In this document: in pieces, positions 47,137 to 55,423 of the stretch
Numbering within the stretch: position 1 is the first letter of the stretch
Layout of the letters: each line of letters begins with the position of its first letter
Assembly: GCF_030406325.1 (NCBI RefSeq)
Contig: NZ_JAUEQY010000037.1
Coordinates: 1 to 64,000, forward strand
From: Actinomadura sp. DC4
GTDB lineage: Bacteria > Actinomycetota > Actinomycetes > Streptosporangiales > Streptosporangiaceae
Direction of reading: 5' to 3'
DNA length: 64,000 nt
Made by a program: the position numbers and the translations under genes
Notes under the pieces: model-generated
What the model was told of the DNA's origin: nothing
The model's input: only the letters and a program-made list of their open reading frames with translations
Databases searched by the model: none

Positions 47137-47420
47137 CGCGGCATCGCGCTGATACGGGACAGATCCCAGCATCTGGACCGCCCACCCTCGCATGATCACG
47201 GCGGGTATTTATCCGATCGATACAACGATCAAACCCAGTCGACGATCATGCAATTCAACGCACTTTTCTTATGCACACCGCAAGCCAATTGTGTCCGATT
47301 TTCGTCGTATCGACCGTCCCTGATAAAGGTGCCACCAGTCGCGAAGTGGGTAAAACGGAGTCAGCCCGAAGAATGATCGGAATCGCGTTCGAGACACAAA
47401 TTTACTCGTTGAAGGGGTAC
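47137..47420. other. 284-bp divergent intergenic region
   Basis: This AT-richer spacer lies between the adhesin cluster (leftward) and the LPFTG protein (rightward). It must contain both promoters. No gene-like ORF and no strong inverted repeat seen. Confidence 0.55.
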
Positions 47421-48026
47421 ATGATGCGCCGACGCCTGTCAGCCCTGCTCGCCGTAAAGGCAGTGGCACTGCTCGCACTATGCGCGGGCGCGCCGACGCT
47501 GGCTGCGCCGGACGCGAGCGCCGCGCCCGGTGGGCACCATCCGGCGACGCGTGACGACAGATCAGCGCACAGGAGGGCCGATACCGCCGACCGCTCCACC
47601 TCGGTGGGGATTCACGTGTTGCCCAGGTCAGGACCCACCGGCCCGGCGACGGGCGGCCCCGGAGGCACGACCTCCACCGGAGCCGGGGGCGGCGGCTCGG
47701 CCACCGCGCACTCCCGGTCGGACAATGCCGTCTCCGCCGACATCCACTCCGGCGGTGAACACGGCACGTCGTCCCACAACGGAGACACGTCATCCCACCA
47801 TGGCTACGGCCACCAGAACCGTGGAAACACACCCTGGCTCTCCGGCCCCCACCGCGGCAGGGAGCATGGCACGCACCGCCCGCCCGGTCATGGTGGTCAC
47901 CGCCACGGCCACCTGCCGTTCACGGGACGCAATACGGCGATCATCGCGTCGGCCGGAGCGGTGGCGGTGCTCGTAGGCGCCGCTCTGCTGTGGATGTCGT
48001 CCAGACGGCGGAAGCGGGCGGCTTAG
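47421..48026 (+). CDS. Histidine-rich sortase-type (LPFTG) surface protein
   Basis: The product has 201 aa. The signal peptide (LLAVKAVALLALCAGAPTLA) is followed by a low-complexity Gly/Ser/Thr/His-rich mature part with clusters such as GYGHQNRG and GGHRHGHLPF. The C-terminus is a complete cell-wall sorting signal: LPFTG, a hydrophobic stretch (AIIASAGAVAVLVGAALLW) and RRRKRAA. It is probably a wall-linked stalk or metal-binding peptide. No other conserved domain. ATG 47421 and ATG 47424 are both possible; GAAGGGG spacing favours the second. Confidence 0.82.
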   Translation: MMRRRLSALLAVKAVALLALCAGAPTLAAPDASAAPGGHHPATRDDRSAHRRADTADRSTSVGIHVLPRSGPTGPATGGPGGTTSTGAGGGGSATAHSRSDNAVSADIHSGGEHGTSSHNGDTSSHHGYGHQNRGNTPWLSGPHRGREHGTHRPPGHGGHRHGHLPFTGRNTAIIASAGAVAVLVGAALLWMSSRRRKRAA

Positions 48027-48086
48027 CAGCGCTCGGCCGGCGCCTCGGCCCTTTACCGCGCCGATCGGACGTGCCAGCCTGAGCGG

Positions 48087-49103
48087 GTGAGGGCGTCGAT
48101 CAGATACTGCGCCACGCCCGCCGGCCGGGTGGCCTATTCGACGATGGGCAGCGGTCCGCCGTTGTTGTGCGATTCAGGCTGGATCACTCATCTTCGCGGG
48201 CAGCTGGACCTGCTCTCCTTCGGCGCCTTCGTCGAGCGACTGGCGGAGCGGTTCACGGTGATCCGCTACGACAAGCCCGGGTGCGGCCTGTCGGACCGGG
48301 ACGGCGTCGATCTGTCCTTCGACGGCCAGGTGGCCGCGGCACTGGCCGTGGTCGACGCAGTGGGCGCCCGCCGGTTCCGCCTGTTCGGTGCCTCGCAGGG
48401 AGGCCAGCTCGCCGCCGCGATCGCGGCTAGGCACCCCGAGCGGGTCGAGGCGCTCGTGGTGTACGGAATGTGCGCCGACGGCCGTGATCTGGCGTCTGCC
48501 GAGGTGAGGAAGTCGGTCGTCGATCTGGTGCGGGCTCATTGGGGCATGGGGCTGAAGGCGCTGGCAGGGGCGTTCATCACCGACCCCACGGCCGACGAGG
48601 TGGCGGAGTTCGCCCGGTTCCAGCGTACGAGCGCTTCGGCGTCGGTGGCCGCGCGGCTGCTCGAGGTGTACTACGAGACCGACGTCGGGGCGCTGCTTCC
48701 GGAGATCCGGACACCGACCGTGGTGCTGCATCGCGAGGCCGACGGCGGTACGGGGTTCGGGCTGGGGCGGGAGGTCGCCGCGCGGATTCCCGGCGCGGTG
48801 CTGATCCCGCTGCCGGGCTCCAGCCACATGTTCTACCACGGTGACTGGGCGGCGGTCCTGGAGGCGATGCTCGGGTTCCTCTGTGAGCCCGCGCCTACGG
48901 GAAAGCCGCTGACCGGCCGTGAGTTCGAGGTGGCCGAGCTCGTCACCGAAGGGCTGACCAACCAGGCCATCGCCCGGCGTCTGTCGGTCGGGCCGCGGAC
49001 GGTCGAGACGCACGTGGAGAACGTCCGGCGCAAGCTGCAGGTGCGTTCTCGCGCCCAGATCGCGGCCTGGCTGACCGAGCAACGGCTTCGCCGGCATCCG
49101 TGA
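48087..49103 (+). CDS. Alpha/beta-hydrolase fused to a LuxR-type HTH domain
   Basis: The product has 338 aa. The N-terminal hydrolase fold has YDKPGCGLSDRDG, a nucleophile elbow FGASQGGQL (Ser103) and a late His in GSSHMFYHGD. Residues ~270-335 form a NarL/LuxR HTH (LTGREFEVAELVTEGLTNQA, then RRLSVGPRTVETHVENVRRK). The catalytic residues look intact, so the enzyme-like domain may hydrolyse or sense a small ester or lactone that controls DNA binding. GTG start. No operon partner is evident. Confidence 0.9.
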   Translation: MRASIRYCATPAGRVAYSTMGSGPPLLCDSGWITHLRGQLDLLSFGAFVERLAERFTVIRYDKPGCGLSDRDGVDLSFDGQVAAALAVVDAVGARRFRLFGASQGGQLAAAIAARHPERVEALVVYGMCADGRDLASAEVRKSVVDLVRAHWGMGLKALAGAFITDPTADEVAEFARFQRTSASASVAARLLEVYYETDVGALLPEIRTPTVVLHREADGGTGFGLGREVAARIPGAVLIPLPGSSHMFYHGDWAAVLEAMLGFLCEPAPTGKPLTGREFEVAELVTEGLTNQAIARRLSVGPRTVETHVENVRRKLQVRSRAQIAAWLTEQRLRRHP

Positions 49104-49225
49104 CCGGCTCCGTCGTTCGCCGGATGCCGCGCCCGCCGTACGAGCGATAGGCGGCCCCAGCGTCGCTGTGCGCCCGTAATTCACCCGATGGCCCGCCCCT
49201 GGTCGGTGGTCCTAGCGTGGACGGT

Positions 49226-50008
49226 ATGTCAGAAGATATGTCGTACGCGCCGGTGGCCGGCGGGCCGATTCCCACCCTGGCCGTCCCGTTCCGCTTCCGC
49301 GGCCCGGCGAGCAGCGCCAACGGTGGTTACGTCTGCGGGCTCATCGCCGGGCGCCTCGACGGCCCGGTCACGGTCACGCTGCGCCGGCCGCCGCCGCTGG
49401 ACACACCGATGACCGTCGAGCCCGCCGGCGAAGGCTCGGTGAGTATCCGTCATGACGGCACACTCGTGGCCGAGGCCGTCTCCGTACCGGCCGGTCGGGC
49501 GCCGCGGACGCCCGGTGCCGTCTCGATGACCGAAGCCCGCGCGGCACAGGGGCGCGCGCGGTACTTCCGGGATCCGGCGTTTCCGGCCTGCTTCGTCTGC
49601 GGGACGGAACGGCTGCCGGGCGACGGCCTGCGAATCTTCCCCGGGCCCGTGAGCGGCGGTACGTCGCTGGCGGCTCCCTGGACACCGGACGCGTCGACGG
49701 CCAACGGCGAACGGAGCGTACGTCCGGAGATCGTGTGGGCGGCACTGGACTGCCCCAGCGGGATCGCCGCCATCGAGGCCGCCGACATCGGCGAGGACAC
49801 CATCATCCTGCTCGGCCGGATGACCGCCCACGTGACGGCGCTGCCCACGGCCGGCGAGGAGTACCAGGTGATCGGCTGGCCGATCGGACGCGACGGCCGC
49901 AAGCTCACGGCCGGATCGGCGGTGCTGGGTTCGGGCGGCGAGGTGCTCGCGGTGGCCGAGACGGTGTGGATCACCATTGCGCAGCCGACCGCGGAAGGGG
50001 CGTCATGA
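49226..50008 (+). CDS. Hotdog-like protein of unknown function
   Basis: The product has 260 aa. Two halves resemble the double-hotdog thioesterase-like layout: GGPIPTLAVPFRFRGPASSA and NGGYVCGLIAG in the first, and the conserved PACFVCGTERLPGDGLRIFP in the middle. The CxxC-GDGLRIF block is shared by an actinobacterial hypothetical family, so acyl-CoA handling is only a guess. TAGCGT ahead of the ATG suggests a near-leaderless promoter. It overlaps the next gene by 4 bp, so both probably serve one pathway. Confidence 0.7.
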   Translation: MSEDMSYAPVAGGPIPTLAVPFRFRGPASSANGGYVCGLIAGRLDGPVTVTLRRPPPLDTPMTVEPAGEGSVSIRHDGTLVAEAVSVPAGRAPRTPGAVSMTEARAAQGRARYFRDPAFPACFVCGTERLPGDGLRIFPGPVSGGTSLAAPWTPDASTANGERSVRPEIVWAALDCPSGIAAIEAADIGEDTIILLGRMTAHVTALPTAGEEYQVIGWPIGRDGRKLTAGSAVLGSGGEVLAVAETVWITIAQPTAEGAS

Positions 50009-51000
50009 CGGCGCGGCGCGGCGTGGCGTTCACGCCGATGGAGACCCGGCGGGAGGTCATCGTCAGGGCCGCGGTGCTGGCCGAGGAACTGGGGTACGAG
50101 AGCTTCGCGGTACCCGAGGGATGGGGGCTGGACTCCACCCCGCTGCTGACCGAGGTCGTGCTGCGCACCGCCAGGATCCGGGTCGCCTCGGGCATCCTGT
50201 CGGTGTGGGGACGCACCCCGGGCACGCTGGCGATGACCGCCGCCACCCTGCACCAGATCAGCGGAGGGCGGTACGCGCTGGGCCTGGGCGCCAGCACCAG
50301 AGCACTGGTAGAAGGGTTCCACGACATCCCCTTCGAGCGCCCGGCCGACAAGCTGCGCGACGTCGTCGCCCGGGTCCGCGCACTGCTCGGCGGCGAGCCG
50401 GCCCACCTGCGCCGTGTCCCCGGCGCGCACGCGCTGCGCCTCGGCCAGGCGCCCGCGCCCGAGGTCCCGATCTGGGTCGCGGCGCTGGGCGAGCGTACGA
50501 CCCGGGTGGCCGCCGAACTCGGCGACGGCTGGATCCCCGCCCTGGTGGCACGGGATCACCTGGCGCCCTGGGCCGGCCGGCTCAACCGGCTGCGGGAGTC
50601 CGCCGTCCCGGACGCGGGGCCCTTCACCGTGGCGGCCGGGCCCATCACCGTCGTCGACGAGGACCCCGACGCCGCACGCGACATCGCCGCTACGTGTACC
50701 GCCTGGTATCTGAGCGGTATGGGCGGCGTCTACGCCCGATCCGTGTCCGGCCAGGGCTACGCCACGCAGGTCGACGCGATCGTCGCCGCGAATCCCCGCC
50801 CGAGCCCGCGACGCGGGATCATCCCGCCCTCCGCCCGGCCCGTACTCGACCAGCTCGCCGCGTACGGAACGCGCGACCAGGTCAGGGAACTGATCGAGTC
50901 GTGGGACAAGGTGACCGACGTCGTCACGATCCTCCTGCCGCCGGGCATCCCCTGGCCCACCGTCGAGGCCACGCTCGTGGCCGCGGCTCCACCCGGCTGA
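50005..51000 (+). CDS. Luciferase-like (LLM) flavin/F420-dependent oxidoreductase
   Basis: The product is a 331-aa TIM barrel. Family landmarks: LAEELGYESFAVPEGWGLDS, VASGILSVWGRTPGTLAMTA and LHQISGGRYALGLGAS. VPIWVAALGERTTRVAAELG and GDGWIP follow near the phosphate-binding end. The cofactor may be F420 or FMN. GGAAGGGG precedes ATG 50005, which overlaps the hotdog gene stop. Confidence 0.9.
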   Translation: MTARRGVAFTPMETRREVIVRAAVLAEELGYESFAVPEGWGLDSTPLLTEVVLRTARIRVASGILSVWGRTPGTLAMTAATLHQISGGRYALGLGASTRALVEGFHDIPFERPADKLRDVVARVRALLGGEPAHLRRVPGAHALRLGQAPAPEVPIWVAALGERTTRVAAELGDGWIPALVARDHLAPWAGRLNRLRESAVPDAGPFTVAAGPITVVDEDPDAARDIAATCTAWYLSGMGGVYARSVSGQGYATQVDAIVAANPRPSPRRGIIPPSARPVLDQLAAYGTRDQVRELIESWDKVTDVVTILLPPGIPWPTVEATLVAAAPPG

Positions 51001-51069
51001 CCTGGCGGGGGCCCGACGTCGGCAGTACCCCGCGAAGGACGGCATATGAACGTCGTGATGACATGAATA

Positions 51070-51102
51070 GGAGGCCCGACGCCCCGCTCACGTCGGGCCT
51101 CC
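51070..51102. terminator. Hairpin between convergent oxidoreductase genes
   Basis: Perfect 12-bp arms GGAGGCCCGACG/CGTCGGGCCTCC with a 9-base loop. No T tract. It serves both genes. Confidence 0.75.
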
Positions 51103-51187
51103 AACACAGAGAAGACGCGGCACCGGGAAGCCCGGTTCACAGGATCCTGCCGTCAATTCGAGAAAAATCAGCGTCGGCGGTCTTCGC

Positions 51188-52054
51188 TCAGGTCTGCAGG
51201 TCGGCGACGGCGTCGGCGAGGCCGGCCAGCTCCTCGTGCCAGGAGCCGTCGACCGACATCGGACGGACGACGAACTTCGACATCCCGACGTCGATGAACG
51301 ATCGCAGCATCTCCCGCAGGGACGCGTAGCCGACCGGTACGAGGGTTCGCGGGTCGACGTCGCGGCCGCGCAGGCGCGCCGTGAGCGAGGCGAGCCGTCT
51401 GTCATCGAGCGGCCGGTGCGTGTAGGCGATGCTCATGCCGAAGTGCTCGGGATCGACGCGCCGGCCGGCCTGCCGAGCGGCGGCCTCGATCGCCGACTTG
51501 GCCGTACGCGCCTCTTCGGGAGTGCAGGAGGCGCCGAGCCAGCCGTCCCCGATCCGGCCGCATCGCACGAGCGAGGACTCGGCCAGTCCCCCGAGCCAGA
51601 GCTCCAGCGGGTCCTGCACCGGGCGGGGTGCGAGCGTGATCCCGTCGACCTCCTCGCCGGCCCACCATCGGCGCAACCGCGGGATCGTCGCCTCGATGGC
51701 GGCTCCCCGTTCCTTCACCGGCACGCCGATCGCGTCGCGTTCGGCCCCGTGCGCCAGGCCGGGCACGAAGGTGACCAGCAGCCGCCCGCGCGAGAGCACG
51801 TCCAGCGTCGCCAGCGACTTCGCCAGCCTGATCTCGTTGCGGCCGGGAAGAAGCATCGTGGTGCCGAGCTTGAGCTTCGGATGCAACTGCGCCGCGGTCG
51901 CCAGCGCCAGCAGCGGGTCCGGGCCAGGGCCGGTCAGGACCTCTGAGATCCAGAGGGAGTCGAAGCGCAGGGCGGCGAGGTCGGCCACGAGCGCGGCGAA
52001 CCGGTCGGCATCGAGGTCGGCCTGCCCGAGCCCGACCGCGATACGAATCTTCAC
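51188..52054 (-). CDS. Luciferase-like (LLM) oxidoreductase, second
   Basis: The product has 288 aa. It begins VKIRIAVGLGQADLDADRFA and has FDSLWISEVLTGPGPDPLLA, LGTTMLLPGRNEIRLAKSLA and ELWLGGLAESSLVRCGRIGD. GTG 52054 is preceded by GGTGGAG, which sets the start. It is only distantly similar to the LLM protein at 50005-51000, so they are separate family members rather than a fresh duplication. Confidence 0.9.
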   Translation of the reverse strand: MKIRIAVGLGQADLDADRFAALVADLAALRFDSLWISEVLTGPGPDPLLALATAAQLHPKLKLGTTMLLPGRNEIRLAKSLATLDVLSRGRLLVTFVPGLAHGAERDAIGVPVKERGAAIEATIPRLRRWWAGEEVDGITLAPRPVQDPLELWLGGLAESSLVRCGRIGDGWLGASCTPEEARTAKSAIEAAARQAGRRVDPEHFGMSIAYTHRPLDDRRLASLTARLRGRDVDPRTLVPVGYASLREMLRSFIDVGMSKFVVRPMSVDGSWHEELAGLADAVADLQT

Positions 52055-52234
52055 GAGCGCGTCTCCACCTGCATGCCTCCGATCAACGTACCCCGCGCCC
52101 GATCTCTTCCAGTGCCGCCCGCGAACCAGAATCCGAACAGCCCGCGGGCTCCAGCGGAAACGGCCGGAGGTACTCCTGACCGACCGGCCACGGGCCGCGA
52201 GAGCCGGGTTGCCGCCCGACACGCAGGAGCGCAC

Positions 52235-52264
52235 TTGCGAGAGCATTACCTACTTAAATAGTAT
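52235..52264 (+). promoter_or_regulatory. Promoter of the metQNI leader
   Basis: TTGCGA (52235-52240), 18-bp spacer, TAGTAT (52259-52264) inside an AT-rich patch. Transcription from here would give a ~310-nt leader containing the Cys-Cys peptide before metQ. Confidence 0.5.
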
Positions 52265-52382
52265 GAAAACCATGCTTTCTGGTCAGCCACCCCCTTGGAG
52301 CCGCGCGACCACGCTCTTCGAGCCGTCGTTCGCGGCCGGCGACGTCAGGGCTTCGGCGGCCGATGGGCCGGTCCTGCGTGAG

Positions 52383-52448
52383 GTGCTGCTGACCAGCCGG
52401 CGCGTGGTCGACTACGCGCAGGTCGCGAGCAGCCTCTGTTGTCGATGA
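52383..52448 (+). CDS. Putative Cys-Cys leader peptide of the metQNI operon
   Basis: From GTG 52383 this encodes MLLTSRRVVDYAQVASSLCC plus R, 21 aa. The pattern LTSRR-x-VD-x5-SS-x-LC(C)R at a C-terminus is that of the actinobacterial putative leader peptides found before sulfur-metabolism genes. The frame is open further upstream to ATG 52263, so the start is uncertain. Tandem Cys codons at the end suggest cysteine-sensing attenuation of the methionine importer downstream (gap 135 bp). Confidence 0.65.
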   Translation: MLLTSRRVVDYAQVASSLCCR

Positions 52449-52521
52449 GACCACGGCATCGCTTCTGATGACGTTCGTCCCTCGCGTGCTCGACGCACGC
52501 GACGCCCCCTCTTTTCCCGAC

Positions 52522-52546
52522 GGCCGCCCCGTACGCGACGGCGGCC
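52522..52546 (+). repeat. Hairpin in the metQ leader
   Basis: Arms GGCCGCC (52522-52528) and GGCGGCC (52540-52546) lie 74 bases after the leader-peptide stop and 38 before metQ. It is a candidate attenuator stem. Confidence 0.4.
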
Positions 52547-52583
52547 CGCCGGTGCTCTCATCGATGTAATCCCGGAGGTTGTT

Positions 52584-53585
52584 GTGTCTGATTCGTCCAC
52601 GCCCAGCGAGCCGGCGGACGAGCCCCAGTCGCCCGGACCCCAGTCCCCGGAGGCCCGGTCGCCGGAGCCTCGGCTGCCGGAACGCAGATCCGGAGGCAGG
52701 CGACGCATCACCTGGATCGTCTCGGCCGTGGTCGCCGCCGTCATCGTCGTCGTGGCGGTCGTCGTCGGCGTCAGCGGTGGATCCGATGATTCCAAGACGG
52801 TACGCATCGGCGTCGCCGACGCGTCCGAACCGTACTGGAAGACCTACTCCGCGCTGGTGAAGAAGCGGCTGAACATCACCGTCACCTACGTCAACTTCAA
52901 CGACTACAGCCAGCCGAACCCCGCGCTCAAGGAGAAGCAGCTCGACCTGAACCAGTTCCAGCACATCCAGTACCTGGCGAACTACAACGTCACCGCGCAC
53001 GACGACCTGCAGCCCATCGGCGCGACGGCGGTCTACCCGCTGCCGCTCTACTCGCTGAAGTACCACACGCCGGACGCGCTGCCGGACGGGGCCAAGGTCG
53101 CGATCCCGAACGACGCGATCAACGAGGCGCGCGGGCTGCTGGTGCTGCAGGCCGCAAAGCTGGTGACGCTGAAGGACGGCGGCACGGCGTTCTCCAGCGT
53201 CTCCGACATCACGTCGCACAAGGTCGACGTGGTGACCCTCGACGCGTCCCAGACCGCCCGTGCCGTGCTGACCGGTTCGGCGGCAGCGGCGATCGTCAAC
53301 AACAACTTCGCGACGAGCGCGAAGCTGCCCAAGACGAACGCGATCTTCCAGGACGACCCGGCGAGCCCGATCGCCGCCCCGTACGTGAACCTCTTCGTCT
53401 CCCGCGCCGCGGACAAGGACAACCCGACGTACCTGAAGCTGGCCGCGCTCTACCACGACCCCTCGGTGGAGAAGGGCGTCCAGACGGCCAACGGAGGCAC
53501 CGCGGTGTTCCGCGATGTACCGGCGGCGACGCTGCAGTCGGAGCTGAGGACCGTCGAGGCGCAGGCCCAGGCGGCGAAGAAGTAG
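52584..53585 (+). CDS. metQ: MetQ-type methionine-binding protein, transmembrane-anchored
   Basis: The product has 333 aa and an NlpA/MetQ fold: VRIGVADASEPYWKTYSALV, DLNQFQHIQYLANYN, KVAIPNDAINEARGLLVLQA and FVSRAADKDNPTYLKLAALY. It would capture methionine outside and deliver it to MetNI. Most MetQ proteins are lipoproteins. This one has no cysteine and instead a Pro/Glu/Ser-rich cytosolic start, RRRITWIVS and a single helix (~44-62). GGAGG precedes GTG 52584. Confidence 0.88.
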   Translation: MSDSSTPSEPADEPQSPGPQSPEARSPEPRLPERRSGGRRRITWIVSAVVAAVIVVVAVVVGVSGGSDDSKTVRIGVADASEPYWKTYSALVKKRLNITVTYVNFNDYSQPNPALKEKQLDLNQFQHIQYLANYNVTAHDDLQPIGATAVYPLPLYSLKYHTPDALPDGAKVAIPNDAINEARGLLVLQAAKLVTLKDGGTAFSSVSDITSHKVDVVTLDASQTARAVLTGSAAAAIVNNNFATSAKLPKTNAIFQDDPASPIAAPYVNLFVSRAADKDNPTYLKLAALYHDPSVEKGVQTANGGTAVFRDVPAATLQSELRTVEAQAQAAKK

Positions 53586-53593
53586 AAAGGGGA

Positions 53594-53627
53594 CGGTGGC
53601 CCGGGACCGTACGGTCCCGGGCCACCG
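53594..53627. repeat. 34-bp perfect palindrome between metQ and metN
   Basis: The 34 bases 53594-53627 read the same on both strands (core CCGGGACCGTACGGTCCCGG). It ends eight bases before the metN start codon, where a ribosome-binding site would be expected. In RNA it would form a very stable hairpin protecting the metQ message or limiting metN translation. Confidence 0.85.
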
Positions 53628-53635
53628 GTGCGATC

Positions 53636-54700
53636 ATGTCCGTCACCACCAGCGACACCGGCTCGGCCGCCGAGCCGTACGTGCGGTTCCAGCACGTGAC
53701 CAAGCGCTTCCCGGGGAACGGCCGGCGTGGCACGCTGACCGCGATCCGCGACGTCAGCCTCGAGATCGCCCGCGGCGAGATCTTCGGCGTGATCGGGCAC
53801 TCCGGCGCCGGCAAGAGCACCCTCGTACGGCTGATCAACGGCCTGGAGACGCCCTCGGAGGGACGGGTCCACGTCGGGCCGCACGAGATCACGGCCCTGT
53901 CCGAACGCGGCCGGCGCGGCGTACGACGCGACATCGGCATGATCTTCCAGCAGTTCAACCTGTTCCAGTCCCGTACGGTCGCGGGCAACGTCGCGTACCC
54001 ACTCAAGGTCGCCGGGGTCGGGAAGGCCGACCGTGACCGCAGGGTGGCGCGGCTGCTGGACTTCGTGGGGCTGCTCGACCGCGCCCACGATCACCCCGAG
54101 CAACTGTCCGGCGGGCAGAAGCAACGGGTGGGGATCGCCCGTGCCCTGGCGACGGAGCCCTCGCTGCTGCTCGCCGACGAGGCCACGAGCGCGCTCGATC
54201 CGGAGACGACGGGCGAGGTGCTCGCCCTGCTCCGGCGGATCAACCGCGAGCTGGGCGTCACGATCGTCATCATCACCCACGAGCTCGACGTCATCCGCAG
54301 CGTCGCGGACCGGGTGGCGGTACTCGACGGCGGCCAGCTCGTCGAGTCCGGGAGCCTGTACGAGGTCTTCGCCCACCCGCGTACCGAGGCCGCCGCGCGT
54401 TTCGTCGGCACGACGTTGCGCGACCGCCCGTCGGCGGCGACGCTGGCGCGGCTCCGGCGTGCGCATTCCGGCCGCCTCGTCACCTTCCGCGTGCGCGACC
54501 GTACGGGCTTCCAGACCGCGCTGGCCGCCACGTTCCTGCGCCACGAGGTCGCGGCGGAGATCGTCTTCGGCGGCATCAGCGAGTTGCAGGACCGGCCGGT
54601 CGGGAGCCTCACCTTCGAGCTGACCGGGCCGCCCGGCGCCGTCGACGCCTCGCTGGAAGCGCTGCGGGCCGACGGCGTCGAGCCGGCGGAGGAGGACTGA
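53636..54700 (+). CDS. metN: Methionine ABC importer ATP-binding protein
   Basis: The product has 354 aa. Walker A is GHSGAGKST, the signature is LSGGQKQRVGIARAL, Walker B is LLLADEATSALDP and the H-loop is IITHELDVI. The C-terminal ~90 residues form the NIL regulatory domain (LVTFRVRDRTGFQTALAATF), which binds methionine and shuts the transporter. All motifs intact. It follows the palindrome and is coupled to metI (1-bp gap). Confidence 0.94.
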   Translation: MSVTTSDTGSAAEPYVRFQHVTKRFPGNGRRGTLTAIRDVSLEIARGEIFGVIGHSGAGKSTLVRLINGLETPSEGRVHVGPHEITALSERGRRGVRRDIGMIFQQFNLFQSRTVAGNVAYPLKVAGVGKADRDRRVARLLDFVGLLDRAHDHPEQLSGGQKQRVGIARALATEPSLLLADEATSALDPETTGEVLALLRRINRELGVTIVIITHELDVIRSVADRVAVLDGGQLVESGSLYEVFAHPRTEAAARFVGTTLRDRPSAATLARLRRAHSGRLVTFRVRDRTGFQTALAATFLRHEVAAEIVFGGISELQDRPVGSLTFELTGPPGAVDASLEALRADGVEPAEED

Positions 54701-54701
54701 G

Positions 54702-55361
54702 ATGCACGAGTTCGTCACCAACCTGCCCGTCTTCCGGCATGCGATCGGGCAGACCGCCTACATCGTGATCATCTCCGTGGTGGCCGGCGGCCTGCTCGGC
54801 CTGGCCATCGGGCTGGTCCTGTACGCGACCCGGCCGGGCAACCTCATGGCAAACCGGCCCGTGTACGTCGCCGCCAACATCCTCGTCAACGTCGTACGGC
54901 CCATCCCGTTCGTCATCTTCCTGACCGCGATCCAGCCGCTGATGCTGCACACGATCGGCACCACGATCGGCACCGACGCGGTCGCCTTCGCGCTGTCGTT
55001 GTCGGCGGCGTTCGCGGTCAGCCGCATCGTGGAGCAGAACCTGCTGACGGTCGGCCCCGGCGTGATCGAGGCCGCACGCGCGGCCGGCGCCCGGCCCGTG
55101 AGCATCATCGTCACCGTGCTCATCCCGGAGGCGCTCGGCCCGATCATCCTCGGCTACACGTTCATCTTCGTCGCGGTCGTCGACATGTCCGCGCAAGCCG
55201 GTCTCTTCGGCGGCGGCGGCCTGGGCGACTTCGCCATCACCTACGGATCACAGCGCTACAACTGGCCGATCGTCTACATCACCGTCGCCACGATCATCGT
55301 CATCGTGCAGGCGGGGCAGTTCCTCGGAAACCGGCTCGCCCGCCGCGCACTGCGCCGCTGA
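54702..55361 (+). CDS. metI: Methionine ABC importer permease
   Basis: The product has 219 aa with five hydrophobic helices. The EAA loop that contacts MetN is EAARAAGARPVSIIVTVLIP, and VVRPIPFVIFLTAIQPL is a family landmark. It is the last gene of the importer operon. Confidence 0.94.
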   Translation: MHEFVTNLPVFRHAIGQTAYIVIISVVAGGLLGLAIGLVLYATRPGNLMANRPVYVAANILVNVVRPIPFVIFLTAIQPLMLHTIGTTIGTDAVAFALSLSAAFAVSRIVEQNLLTVGPGVIEAARAAGARPVSIIVTVLIPEALGPIILGYTFIFVAVVDMSAQAGLFGGGGLGDFAITYGSQRYNWPIVYITVATIIVIVQAGQFLGNRLARRALRR

Positions 55362-55423
55362 CATGCCGACGACTCGGGCTAGGCGATCCTCGCGCTGGGC
55401 GCGGTGGCGTTGTTCTCCGCCCG

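Noticed and set aside
49450-51045. Long minus-strand frame opposite the hotdog and LLM genes
   Set aside because: The plus-strand genes have clear family motifs and ribosome-binding sites. The opposite frame is composition-driven.
52263-52448. A 61-codon protein starting at ATG 52263
   Set aside because: The ATG overlaps the promoter -10 and has no ribosome-binding site. Only the last ~25 codons match the leader-peptide pattern, so the short version is reported.
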